In this document: piece by piece, positions 1-7,975 of the stretch
Position numbering within the stretch: the stretch's first letter is position 1
Layout of the letters: every line of letters begins with the position of its first letter
Assembly: GCF_003332885.2 (NCBI RefSeq)
Contig: NZ_QOWJ01000019.1
Location: 1-57,409 of the forward strand
Direction: 5' to 3'
DNA length: 57,409 nt
Origin: Paracnuella aquatica
Lineage (GTDB): Bacteria > Bacteroidota > Bacteroidia > Chitinophagales > Chitinophagaceae
Position numbers and translations under genes: made by a program
Notes under the pieces: model-generated
What the model was told of the DNA's origin: nothing
The model's database searches: none
The model's input: the letters and a program-made list of their open reading frames with translations, nothing else

Positions 1-1
1 T

Positions 2-195
2 CACCGCGTTGAATTGAAAGGAGAATCGATGCGAAAAAGAAGAGCAACAGCCAATTGAAAAAGCAAGTCCTAAATTTGAATTGCAAAGACAAATTAGAAA
101 AGCAGTAAAAATAATTTTTTCACTGCCCACATCCCTCAAAAAAACAGGCCTCCTCGCCAGCAAAAAGGTGGGTCAGTTTGCTCCGGCCTGAATGG
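2..195 (+). pseudogene. Possible 3' remnant of a gene entering from the left edge
   Basis: Reading frame 2 is open from the window edge to a stop near base 58. Frame 3 is open from about base 18 to a stop near base 195 and reads as a lysine- and glutamine-rich, mildly hydrophobic tail without a start codon. The two frames could be joined by a one-base shift in the A-run at about 34-38, which would make one gene end. No family is recognisable. Its place next to an integrase would fit cargo of an integrated element. This is a weak call: it could equally be non-coding sequence. Confidence 0.2.
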
Positions 196-217
196 GTCAC
201 CTTGACCGGCTTATGCA

Positions 218-526
218 TTAATTATTGAATCTTGATTGAATGGGTGCAATCCTGTTGCTTTTAATGGCATCCAAAACGTCGCTAAGAAAATACACCACCT
301 TTCCGCCAATATGCGAATAAGCAATGTGGCCTTGCGCCCTATAATTGGCTGTTGTGCGCTTGGAAACTTTCAACATCTTTTGGAGATCAGGATCATCCAG
401 AATGATTTCACTTGCAGGCCGCTGCGCCTGCTGGACTTCGTAACGTAGAACGCTAATAAACTCTAATAACTCGGGCCGACGACGAAAGAGGTCACTGTTT
501 TCATTGAAATACGGATTGCTTTTCAT
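218..526 (-). CDS. Small helix-turn-helix DNA-binding protein (excisionase-like)
   Basis: A protein of 102 residues. The second half (about 45-92) resembles the HTH_17/MerR-like fold of Bacteroidetes excisionase or mobile-element regulators: a short helix pair containing LKVSKRTTANY, then a glycine turn and a KVVYFLSDV strand-helix. The first 40 residues are charged and predicted helical. Proteins of this type are usually found beside tyrosine integrases in Bacteroidetes conjugative and mobilizable elements, where they act as recombination directionality factors or regulators. Here it lies about 220 bp downstream of the integrase on the same strand, behind a strong terminator, so it probably has its own promoter in 527-678. 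The family role is known; excisionase activity is inference. Confidence 0.75.
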   Translation of the reverse strand: MKSNPYFNENSDLFRRRPELLEFISVLRYEVQQAQRPASEIILDDPDLQKMLKVSKRTTANYRAQGHIAYSHIGGKVVYFLSDVLDAIKSNRIAPIQSRFNN

Positions 527-678
527 TGGGTTAACTATTTATTGTGGGCACTAAACTAATTAGCAATGAATATGCAAAGTGCAAAGTGGAAGATAAAATA
601 ACTTCCACTGAAATCGATCTCAACCCATCAACAAAACACGTTGACTATCAATCATTTACAATGAAAATAAAAACAAAA

Positions 679-706
679 AAAGTGGCAAATAATTATTTGC
701 CACTTT
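679..706 (-). terminator. Perfect palindrome, rho-independent terminator of the integrase gene
   Basis: A 28-base perfect palindrome (14-base arms meeting at the centre, AAAGTGGCAAATAA and its complement). Read on the minus strand it is followed by a run of seven T. It starts about 38 bases after the integrase stop codon and isolates the integrase from the small HTH gene. Confidence 0.8.
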
Positions 707-744
707 GCTTAAAAATACCATCTCAGATCTATTATTATTTTAGT

Positions 745-1956
745 CTATTTGAACAATCCACTAATTTTAGCCATGTCCCCTTTTAACTTATGAGAAACAA
801 CCTTTGCATAATGCTGTGTCTGCTTTAGGCTGGCATGCCCCAACATGGAACTTACGGACTCAATAGGCACGCCATTCGACAAGGTAACCGTGGTGGCAAA
901 GGTGTGCCTGGCCAAGTGCATATGGAGCTCCTTTCCAATTCCTGCCATGCTGCCTATGGTCTTCAGTCGCTGGTTCATTTTCTGATTGGTGGAAACATAC
1001 CAGACAAAGTCACGGAAGTCCTCAGTTGGACTATATTTCTTTAAAATCCTAATTGCCGGCGGGAGCAGGGGCACTATGCTTTCTTGCCCCGTTTTTTGCC
1101 TGGGCTTACGGATATAGAAAGTATCATCATTGTCCTTTTGTATAAAGTACCGACTCAATTGCTTTAGATCACTATAGGCAAGGCCGGTATAGCAACTGAA
1201 CAAGAAAATGTCCCGAATCCGGTCCAGGTCAGGGCTCTTTAATTCAACGGAGGTTAACAACTCCATTTCTTCTTTCGTGAGAAAACCTTTGAATACCGGC
1301 TTTTGCTTTAGCTTAACCTCACGAAAGGGGTCTTGCCGGAAAACACCAGCCCGTATGGCTGGCATCAGGATCGTTTTAAAAAACACCACATACTTTACAG
1401 ATGAATTGTGTGAGATGCCTCTGGTTCCCCGCAAGTATTGAAAGTACTTCTCCAGGAATGAAGCATTGATCCGCTGTAGCGCATAGTTCTTCACCTTAAA
1501 CTCTGTTTGCAGAAAATGCTGCACATGCGAGGCACTGCGGCGGTATTTGTCTACGGTGGCAGGAGAAATGTCGATGTGTAGGCGAGATTGAATACGCTTT
1601 TTTTCGTCTTCCAGGTAGTCCATTAAAAGCGTTGGCGCTTCTTCCTTTCCCTTGATCTTTTCCACCAGCTCATCAATAGTAAAGTCGAGTCCATTATAAT
1701 GAAACCCTTCAAAAGCATCGTATGCTTTCCTATGAATGATGTCCAGGTTTCTGTTAAGTGCACCTGCAAGGTTGTTTACCTTTTTTACCCGGCCCAGGTC
1801 TTTGTCCCATTCCACTTTTTTGCAGTAAAGCCCGGTAAAAGTGTCCCGCCGCTGTCCGCGGTAGATCAGGCGTAAAATGATGGGATGGTCACCTTTGGCG
1901 TTCTCATGTGTAGAACGCAGCATGAACGTGATGCGAATGTTTAAAAGTTCCAGCAT
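745..1956 (-). CDS. Tyrosine recombinase / site-specific integrase (Bacteroidetes type)
   Basis: A protein of 403 residues with the usual Bacteroidetes order: arm-binding domain (about 1-90), SAM-like core-binding domain (about 110-210) and a C-terminal catalytic domain (about 220-403). The catalytic part shows HLARHTFAT (H-x-x-R box), LGHAS and a final HYAKV tyrosine. The first catalytic arginine, normally in TGLR, is replaced: the motif reads TGLAYSDL. A substitution here is common in the IntDOT-like Bacteroidetes group, so it does not by itself mean the enzyme is dead. The gene starts 214 bp from the 3' end of a tRNA-Ser gene and is transcribed away from it, the usual layout of an element integrated at a tRNA. 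Confidence 0.93.
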   Translation of the reverse strand: MLELLNIRITFMLRSTHENAKGDHPIILRLIYRGQRRDTFTGLYCKKVEWDKDLGRVKKVNNLAGALNRNLDIIHRKAYDAFEGFHYNGLDFTIDELVEKIKGKEEAPTLLMDYLEDEKKRIQSRLHIDISPATVDKYRRSASHVQHFLQTEFKVKNYALQRINASFLEKYFQYLRGTRGISHNSSVKYVVFFKTILMPAIRAGVFRQDPFREVKLKQKPVFKGFLTKEEMELLTSVELKSPDLDRIRDIFLFSCYTGLAYSDLKQLSRYFIQKDNDDTFYIRKPRQKTGQESIVPLLPPAIRILKKYSPTEDFRDFVWYVSTNQKMNQRLKTIGSMAGIGKELHMHLARHTFATTVTLSNGVPIESVSSMLGHASLKQTQHYAKVVSHKLKGDMAKISGLFK

Positions 1957-2170
1957 ATAGAATTACAATTTTCTTGCGATTGCAAATTCCTCAACTGGTG
2001 TACTTATTCAAAGTGCAGATGTAAGCAGATCGATGCAAATCATGACATATTGTCTTTTGCGTCTCCGAAACTACACCAAAAAGGTGCATTTATCTGCATC
2101 ATATTGCAAAAAACAAAAAGTGCAAACACCTGATTTTCAGCCATTTGCATCTTTTTTCTGTCATTTTGGC

Positions 2171-2256
2171 GGAGAGAGCGGGATTCGAACCCGCGATAGA
2201 GTTACCCCTATACACACTTTCCAGGCGTGCTCCTTCAACCACTCGGACACCTCTCC
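2171..2256 (-). tRNA. tRNA-Ser (anticodon GGA)
   Basis: An 86-base class II tRNA. Read on the minus strand, the acceptor arm starts GGAGAGG and pairs with the 3' end (one G-U pair). The five-base anticodon stem CACGC/GTGTG encloses the loop CTGGAAA, giving anticodon GGA. A long variable arm and a GGTTCGAATCC T-arm are present. CCA is not encoded. It lies 33 bases after the tatD stop codon on the same strand. Its 3' end faces the integrase and is the likely attachment site of the element to the left. Confidence 0.95.
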
Positions 2257-2289
2257 TTTTCCGCTGGCGGGCAGCAAAGGTATAGATTG

Positions 2290-3054
2290 TCAGCTTAAAT
2301 TGAACAACCGTTGTGCATTTTCTGATGTAATGCGGCAAATATCATCAGCAGGTTTTCCGGTGATCTCTACCAGCTTCGCCACAACATGCTCCAGGTAGGC
2401 CGGCTCGTTGCGCTTGCCCCTGAACGGAACCGGTGCCAGGTACGGCGCATCGGTTTCCAGCACCACGCCATCCAGCCCCACTGCAGCAACTACTTTATCC
2501 AACCCGCTGTTTTTAAAACTCACCACGCCGCCAATACCCAGGTACATGCCCATTGCCAGTATCCGTTCGGCCTGCGCCACGTTTCCCGAAAAACAATGAA
2601 AAACGCCTCTGGTGCCTGGGTGCTGTTGCACCACTTCAATGCACTCGTCGGTAGCATTGCGCGAATGAATAACAATGGGCAGACCGGCGGCCTGCGCCAT
2701 TGTTATTTGCTGGTGAAAAGCTTCGTACTGCTGCTCCACGTAGGTTTTATCCCAATAAAAATCCAGCCCGATCTCCCCTACCGCTACAAATGACTGCTGC
2801 TGCAGGTACGTGGCAATGGCATCCAGTTCTTTGCCAAAATCCTGGTTTACCGAGCAGGGATGCAGTCCCATCATCGGGAGGCACTTCGGGTAACGGGCCG
2901 ATACTGCCAACATTGCCTCATGCGTGCTGCTGTCGATGGCAGGTAGCAGCATTTGCCCCACACCTGCGGCGGCGGCGCGGGCCAGCATGCCCTCCATATC
3001 GGCACTAAACTCGGGCAGGTAAATATGCGTATGCGTATCAATTATGTTCATCAT
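2290..3054 (-). CDS. tatD: TatD family metal-dependent hydrolase/DNase
   Basis: Amidohydrolase-fold TatD nuclease, about 254 residues from the chosen ATG. The N-terminus reads [13 protein letters not shown], with the metal-binding D-x-H-x-H at the very start as usual in the family. Further signatures are [25 protein letters not shown] and the late LETDAPYL aspartate. The open frame extends upstream from a TTG at 3108, but the added residues do not belong to the family, so I place the start at 3051-3054 (two adjacent ATGs). TatD enzymes are 3'-5' exonucleases or deoxyribonucleases in DNA repair and turnover. The tRNA-Ser follows directly. Confidence 0.93.
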   Translation of the reverse strand: MMNIIDTHTHIYLPEFSADMEGMLARAAAAGVGQMLLPAIDSSTHEAMLAVSARYPKCLPMMGLHPCSVNQDFGKELDAIATYLQQQSFVAVGEIGLDFYWDKTYVEQQYEAFHQQITMAQAAGLPIVIHSRNATDECIEVVQQHPGTRGVFHCFSGNVAQAERILAMGMYLGIGGVVSFKNSGLDKVVAAVGLDGVVLETDAPYLAPVPFRGKRNEPAYLEHVVAKLVEITGKPADDICRITSENAQRLFNLS

Positions 3055-3369
3055 CGCTTTTTCATTAATCAAAAATACCCGGCTGCACTCATTCACCCCT
3101 TGCAACAAACGAAGTTAGCCGCTTAAAAAATGAAGCTGTTTTAGGCCCTGATTGCACACCCATTTTTACCTAAAAATGCTTGCTAAAAAATCAAGGAAAA
3201 AGGCCTGAATTTGTGGGCAAATATGGGCAGATTTTGCTTTAACAATCCTGAAACCTGCTGTGGTACAAGCTTTTAAGCCATTTAGAAAAACCCTATCAAA
3301 TTACTTGGCATTAATTCAAAAAAAACTTTATACCTTTACCCCAGTTTTCATAGGGTACGGATTAAAAAC
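3055..3369. other. Intergenic region with a possible plus-strand promoter
   Basis: No convincing gene on either strand. A plus-strand TACCTTTA box at about 3331-3338, with TTGG about 22 bases upstream, resembles the Bacteroidetes promoter. It would start a very short transcript running straight into the hairpin at 3370-3393. The tatD promoter must also lie here on the minus strand. Confidence 0.35.
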
Positions 3370-3393
3370 GGGCCAGGGTTTCTACCCAGGCCC
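3370..3393. terminator. Bidirectional rho-independent terminator
   Basis: Arms GGGCCaGGGT and ACCCaGGCCC with a four-base loop. It has T-runs on both sides: CTTTTTT to the right on plus, CGTTTTT on minus. It lies nine bases after the minus-strand deacetylase stop codon, so it terminates that gene. On the plus strand it would end any transcript started at about 3344. Confidence 0.8.
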
Positions 3394-3401
3394 TAACTTT
3401 T

Positions 3402-4040
3402 TTATAGACCTGCTGTAATGGCATCAAAACGAAACCCTTTCCCCGCCAACACTTCCAACGCCTTCGGCAAAATCTCTTTTAAATTCGGAAACGCTTTTTC
3501 GCTGTCGTGAAATACAATAATGCTGCCCGCCCGTGTATGTTTCAATACACGGTTCAGGCATTGCTCCGGTGTTAGGCCGCGGTCGAAATCGGCACTCAGC
3601 ACATCCCACATAATGATGTGCGAACGAGGCCCCAGCATGCGTTTTATTTGCGTAGCCTGTATGCCCCGGATGCGGCCATACGGCGGCCGGAACAGATTGC
3701 TTTGAATGACTCCGGTTGCCTGCTGCACATTTGCCAAATACTCGCTGTTACGCACCTTCAGGCCGTTGAGGTGGTCAAATGTATGGTTGCCCACTGCATG
3801 GCCTTCGGCCAAAATGCGCTGGTACACATCGGGGTGTTGCTGCACATTTTTACCAATGCAAAAAAACGTGGCTTTAGCGCTATATGTTTTCAATAGGTCC
3901 AGCACAAACGGCGTGATCTGCGGATGCGGGCCATCATCGAATGTGAGGTACACAACCCGCTCGGTGGTGGGCAGCCGCCAGGTGTAGCGCGGAAAAATGA
4001 GGGGAATCCAAAACGGGATTTTAGGCACAAGCCGGTGCAT
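3402..4040 (-). CDS. Polysaccharide deacetylase family protein (NodB/CE4)
   Basis: A 212-residue protein that is almost entirely the NodB homology domain. Motif 1 is TFDDGP at 33-38 (catalytic base and metal Asp), motif 2 is HTFDH at 86-90 (metal His pair), motif 3 is RPPYG at 118-122, and the late histidine motif is FHDSEKA at about 177. A hydrophobic N-terminus (PFWIPLIF) may act as an uncleaved anchor. CE4 enzymes remove N-acetyl groups from peptidoglycan or other polysaccharides with a divalent metal; the substrate cannot be told from sequence. Just before the ATG lies a minus-strand TACCTTCG box, so the mRNA would be nearly leaderless. It is divergent from gltX. Confidence 0.9.
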   Translation of the reverse strand: MHRLVPKIPFWIPLIFPRYTWRLPTTERVVYLTFDDGPHPQITPFVLDLLKTYSAKATFFCIGKNVQQHPDVYQRILAEGHAVGNHTFDHLNGLKVRNSEYLANVQQATGVIQSNLFRPPYGRIRGIQATQIKRMLGPRSHIIMWDVLSADFDRGLTPEQCLNRVLKHTRAGSIIVFHDSEKAFPNLKEILPKALEVLAGKGFRFDAITAGL

Positions 4041-4060
4041 GTGGGCGAAGGTAGGATTGA

Positions 4061-4229
4061 AGACCGGAAAGACGGAAAAGACCGAGAAGTCCGGAAAGAA
4101 TTTATCTCATTTCAAAAAGCTGCTCGTCAGATGGATGGGTACATGTATTATCACGAAACATCCTGTGAACATTTGCAAACATCTTTTCTGTCCTTCCCGT
4201 CTTTTCGGACTTTACCGTCATTACCGTCT
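4061..4229. repeat. Simple-unit inverted repeat between deacetylase and gltX
   Basis: The left arm (4061-4100) is built of units like GACGGAAAAGACCG. The right arm (about 4184-4229) is built of the complement, such as GTCCTTCCCGTC and TTTACCGTCATTACCGTC. The arms are degenerate copies of the same purine-rich unit on opposite strands with an 84-bp middle. The right arm ends eight bases before the gltX -7 box. Confidence 0.65.
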
Positions 4230-4237
4230 GCTCACTT

Positions 4238-4245
4238 TACCTTTG
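4238..4245 (+). promoter_or_regulatory. -7 box of gltX promoter (TACCTTTG)
   Basis: A perfect Bacteroidetes TAnnTTTG box whose last base is seven bases before the gltX ATG. The transcript would have almost no 5' leader. Confidence 0.55.
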
Positions 4246-4252
4246 CCCTGCT

Positions 4253-5773
4253 ATGAACCGAAAAGTAAGAGTAAGATTTGCGCCCAGCCCCACCGGTGGG
4301 CTCCACCTGGGCGGCGTTCGCACCGTGTTGTACAACTATCTTTTTGCAAAACACCACGGCGGCGAATTTGTGTTGCGCATCGAAGACACCGACCAAACCC
4401 GCTTTGTGCCCGGCGCTGAAGATTATATTTTTGAAACCCTTGCGTGGTGTGGCCTGGAGCCCGATGAAAGTCCACGCCACGGCGGACCATTTGCGCCATA
4501 CCGCCAAAGCGAACGCAAACCACAGTACCGCCAGTATGCCGAGCAACTGGTAGCGGCTGGCCAGGCTTATTATGCTTTTGATACGCCGGAAGAGTTGGAA
4601 GCCATGCGCAACCGCCTGCGTTCTGAAGAAAGCCCCAACCCGCAATACGACCACAAAGTACGTGGTGAAATGCGCAATTCGCTTAACCTTCCCGAAACGG
4701 AAGTACAATCCCTGCTCGATAGCGGCACGCCGCATGTGGTGCGCATTAAAATGCCGGAGGGCGAAAAGCTCTCTTTCACTGATTTGATACGCGGCGAAGT
4801 AAGTTTTGATACCGCGTTGGTGGATGATAAGGTATTGTTGAAAGCCGATGGCATGCCTACGTACCACCTGGCCGTAGTAGTGGACGATTACCTGATGGAA
4901 ATTTCCCACGCCTTCCGTGGCGAGGAGTGGCTGCCCAGTGCACCGGTGCATGTGCTGCTGTGGCGCACCCTTTTTGGCGAAGACCAGATGCCGCAATGGG
5001 CGCACCTGCCGCTGATTTTGGGCCCTTCGGGCAAACTGAGCAAACGCGATGGCGCCAAGTATGGCTTCCCTGTTTTTGCAGCCAATTGGGCCGATCTAAA
5101 ATCGGGCGAATTGACCGAAGGCTTCCGCGAACGGGGCTTTTTACCGCAGGCATTTGTAAACCTGCTGGCCATGCTGGGCTGGAACGACGGCACCGAGCAG
5201 GAACTGTTTTCACTGGACGAACTGGTGCAACGTTTTGATATTGCCAAAGTGCATAAAGGCGGTGCCAAATTCGATTTTGAAAAGGCAAAATGGTTCAACC
5301 ATGAGTGGATTAAAAAGCTGCCTGTGGCGGAATACAGCGCACAAGTTCAAACCATTTTTGAACAACGCGGTATAACGGTTACGGACAAGGGCTTTTTTGA
5401 AAAAGTATTAGAATTGGTAAAAGACCGCTGCACGCTGCTCACCGATTTCTGGGAGCAAAGCGCATTCTTTTTTACGGCCCCAAAAGAGCTGGATACAACG
5501 GCCATCAAACCCAAATGGACCGAAGCGAAAACGCAATTTTTCCAAAACTTTACCGGTGCATTGGCGCAGCTGCAAACATGGGATGCAGCATCGCTGGAAA
5601 CCCTGTTTAAAGAGCAGGCAGCAGCGGCTGGCATCAAGCCCGGCGAGCTGCAACTGCCGCTGCGCATCATGCTGGTGGGCGGCAAATTTGGTCCGCCGGT
5701 ATTTGATATTGCAGCACTCATTGGCAAAGAAGCAACAACATCCCGCATTGAATATGCGCTGACGCAGCTTTGA
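4253..5773 (+). CDS. gltX: Glutamate--tRNA ligase
   Basis: Class I aminoacyl-tRNA synthetase of 506 residues, normal for the family. Residues 9-20 hold FAPSPTGGLHLG, the HIGH-type motif, and 261-265 hold KLSKR, the KMSKS-type loop. It charges tRNA-Glu in the cytosol. The product is also the substrate of glutamyl-tRNA reductase (hemA at 49.2 kb), so this enzyme feeds both translation and the haem pathway. The C-terminal anticodon-binding part runs from about 330 on. It is followed 31 bp later by a glycosyltransferase in the same direction. Confidence 0.97.
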   Translation: MNRKVRVRFAPSPTGGLHLGGVRTVLYNYLFAKHHGGEFVLRIEDTDQTRFVPGAEDYIFETLAWCGLEPDESPRHGGPFAPYRQSERKPQYRQYAEQLVAAGQAYYAFDTPEELEAMRNRLRSEESPNPQYDHKVRGEMRNSLNLPETEVQSLLDSGTPHVVRIKMPEGEKLSFTDLIRGEVSFDTALVDDKVLLKADGMPTYHLAVVVDDYLMEISHAFRGEEWLPSAPVHVLLWRTLFGEDQMPQWAHLPLILGPSGKLSKRDGAKYGFPVFAANWADLKSGELTEGFRERGFLPQAFVNLLAMLGWNDGTEQELFSLDELVQRFDIAKVHKGGAKFDFEKAKWFNHEWIKKLPVAEYSAQVQTIFEQRGITVTDKGFFEKVLELVKDRCTLLTDFWEQSAFFFTAPKELDTTAIKPKWTEAKTQFFQNFTGALAQLQTWDAASLETLFKEQAAAAGIKPGELQLPLRIMLVGGKFGPPVFDIAALIGKEATTSRIEYALTQL

Positions 5774-5804
5774 TTTTTTGTAGCTTGGCAGCAACGACAC
5801 TGCT

Positions 5805-7337
5805 ATGCGCAAAAAAGACTGGCTAATCATATTGTTACTGGCAGCACTGAAAATGGTGCTGCCATTTTTGTTGAGCCACCCCGCATTTGGCCTCCACCGC
5901 GATGAATATCTTTATTACGAACAAGGCCACCACCTTGCATTGGGCTACCTCGAAAACCCGGCGCTGATTGGCTGGCTGGCCAGCATTTCATCGCTGCTTG
6001 GCGGTTCGTCTTTCTGGATCAAATTCTGGCCCGCTGTTGTTGGTGCTGCCACGCTAATTATTACCGCAGGCATTACCAAAGAACTGGGCGGTCGCAGTTT
6101 TGCTTTGCTCATTGCGGGCCTCGGCATTATTTGTAGCGGTTACCTGCGGGTGCATTTTCTATTCCAGCCCAATTTTTTAGAAATCTTTTTCTGGACGCTG
6201 GGTGCCTACTTTTTACTGCGGTACATCAATACACAACAGCATCGCTATCTATACCTTTTGTTTGCTGCTTTAGCGTTGGGTTTGTGGAGCAAATATTCTG
6301 TTGTGTTCTTTGCAGCATCCATGATGTTTTCCATATTGCTTTCACCGCATCGTAGAATGCTGACGCAAAAACATTTCTGGCTGGCGGTGTTGTTAGGTGT
6401 GGCACTTGCAGCGCCCAATATTTACTGGCAGGCAACACACAACTGGCCGCTCCTGCACCATATGAAAGAGTTACGCGAAACGCAGTTGCAGCATGTAGAC
6501 CGCACCACATTTTTTAAAGAACAATTACTGATGTTGTTGCCGGTTGCCTTTGTGTGGATTGGCGGTTTGATCTGGTTGTTGCTGCACAAAAAATACCGCT
6601 TCATAGGGCTCACCTATTTGTTTTGCGTGGGCCTGATTGCAGCGGGCAGCGGCAAAGGATATTACACATTGGGTGCTTACCCCATGCTATTGGCGGCAGG
6701 TGGTGTGTGGCTGGAGCAAAAACTGGCCCGTACCGCGTTTTGGCGAGCCGCATTCGTTGTACTTATCATTGCACTAACACTACCCATCATTCCACTGCTG
6801 CTGCCCCTGCGTGCACCGCAGGATATGGCGCGGAGAAACGAAGAATTGGGGCTAAAAAACATTGGCATCCTGCGCTGGGAAGATTTGCAGGATCACCCGC
6901 TGCAGCAGGACTTTGCCGATATGATCGGCTGGGATGAACTGGCGCACAAAGCGGAAAAAGCTTTCCTTGCAATGCCCGATTCTGCACAGCAAAACACAGT
7001 GGTGTATTGTCGCAGCTACGGGCAGGCCGGTGCATTAAAATACCACGCAAAAGACCCGCTGTTTCGCAGCAAAATCATTTGCGACAACGGCACTTTTTTG
7101 TTGTGGATACCTGATTCGCTTTCGCTGCAGCACCTGCTATTTGTAGGGCGTGACATGCCGAAAAAAGACGATGCAGTTTTCCAACAGTTTGCCTCGGTGC
7201 ACCTAATCGACTCGGTGACTAATCCACTTTCCCGCCAATATGGCGACAAGATCATTTTATTTAAAAATGCCAACGAACGGGCAGCCCCAATGGCCACGCA
7301 GGGGCTGGATGCAATGAAGGCCCAGTTTGGTGAGTAA
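5805..7337 (+). CDS. Glycosyltransferase family 39-like integral membrane protein
   Basis: A 510-residue membrane protein with about ten hydrophobic segments in the first 340 residues and a soluble C-terminal domain (about 345-510). The first periplasmic loop has HRDEYLYY (acidic pair at 33-34), the position of the catalytic aspartate in the ArnT/PMT (GT39/GT83, GT-C fold) family; ENPALIGWL follows, as usual in PMT_2 proteins. Such enzymes move a sugar from a polyprenyl-phosphate donor to lipid A, protein or a glycolipid on the outer face of the inner membrane. The acceptor is unknown. The gene follows gltX by 31 bp; the functional link is unclear. Confidence 0.85.
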   Translation: MRKKDWLIILLLAALKMVLPFLLSHPAFGLHRDEYLYYEQGHHLALGYLENPALIGWLASISSLLGGSSFWIKFWPAVVGAATLIITAGITKELGGRSFALLIAGLGIICSGYLRVHFLFQPNFLEIFFWTLGAYFLLRYINTQQHRYLYLLFAALALGLWSKYSVVFFAASMMFSILLSPHRRMLTQKHFWLAVLLGVALAAPNIYWQATHNWPLLHHMKELRETQLQHVDRTTFFKEQLLMLLPVAFVWIGGLIWLLLHKKYRFIGLTYLFCVGLIAAGSGKGYYTLGAYPMLLAAGGVWLEQKLARTAFWRAAFVVLIIALTLPIIPLLLPLRAPQDMARRNEELGLKNIGILRWEDLQDHPLQQDFADMIGWDELAHKAEKAFLAMPDSAQQNTVVYCRSYGQAGALKYHAKDPLFRSKIICDNGTFLLWIPDSLSLQHLLFVGRDMPKKDDAVFQQFASVHLIDSVTNPLSRQYGDKIILFKNANERAAPMATQGLDAMKAQFGE

Positions 7338-7382
7338 GCGCAAAAAGGGAATCGCTATTTTTGAGGCTGAGAAAACGATTGC

Positions 7383-7799
7383 ATGAATATACTCAACCGA
7401 CCGATCCGTGTGCTGGTAGCAAAAGTAGGCCTCGATGGCCACGACCGTGGCGCTAAAGTAATTGCCACTGCCTTGCGCGATGCAGGCATGGAAGTAATCT
7501 ATACCGGCCTGCGCCAAACCCCTGAAATGGTGGTGGCAACCGCCTTGCAGGAAGACGTGGATGCCATTGGCATCTCTATTTTGTCGGGTGCCCACATGAC
7601 TGTTTTTCCAAAGATCATTGCGCTGATGAAAGAAAGGGAAATGAACGATGTGCTGCTGACCGGCGGCGGAATCATTCCCGATGAAGATATGAAACAGCTC
7701 AATGACCTGGGTGTGGGCAAACTGTTTGCACCGGGCACATCCACTGGCGATATTGCCACATACATTCGTGATTGGGTCCAGCAAAACCGCAGCTTTTGA
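7383..7799 (+). CDS. Stand-alone cobalamin-binding subunit of an acyl-CoA mutase
   Basis: A protein of 138 residues that is a single B12-binding domain: DGHDRG at 18-23 (His20 is the lower axial cobalt ligand), then ISILSGAH and LLTGGGI, the S-x-L and GG motifs of the base-off class. It matches the C-terminal domain of methylmalonyl-CoA mutase and small subunits such as HcmB/McmA2, and needs a catalytic TIM-barrel partner that is not in this window. Its stop overlaps the next small gene (TGATG), and a crotonase follows, so an acyl-CoA operon is likely. Methylmalonyl-CoA epimerase is at 36.4 kb. Which acyl-CoA is isomerised is not visible. Confidence 0.88.
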   Translation: MNILNRPIRVLVAKVGLDGHDRGAKVIATALRDAGMEVIYTGLRQTPEMVVATALQEDVDAIGISILSGAHMTVFPKIIALMKEREMNDVLLTGGGIIPDEDMKQLNDLGVGKLFAPGTSTGDIATYIRDWVQQNRSF

Positions 7800-7975
7800 T
7801 GCGCAGGCCATTATTAATATTGCTGCGGATTATCGCCATTGCGGGCCTGCTGGTTTACCTCTATTTTCTATTTACACAGCAACCAGTACCCAAATGGACA
7901 CTCTTTGTTTTTGCGGGCAGCATGCTGTTGGTATTGTTGCTTAATTTTTATCAAAATTTAAAAAGCCGAAAATGA
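7799..7975 (+). CDS. Small membrane protein, 58 residues, unknown function
   Basis: Start chosen at the ATG that overlaps the stop of the B12-binding gene by one base (TGATG). The frame is open upstream, but translational coupling supports this start. The protein has two hydrophobic helices (about 4-20 and 28-45), a basic N-terminus and the basic tail NLKSRK. It overlaps the crotonase gene by four bases (ATGA), so it is a true operon member. No family is recognised. Confidence 0.75.
   Translation: MRRPLLILLRIIAIAGLLVYLYFLFTQQPVPKWTLFVFAGSMLLVLLLNFYQNLKSRK

Noticed and set aside
544-786. Plus-strand 80-codon open frame
   Set aside because: It starts with a non-ATG codon, crosses the integrase terminator palindrome and runs into the antisense of the integrase end; no family features.
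2099-2398. Open frames over the tRNA-Ser region on both strands
   Set aside because: They read through a clear tRNA gene and the end of tatD; chance frames.
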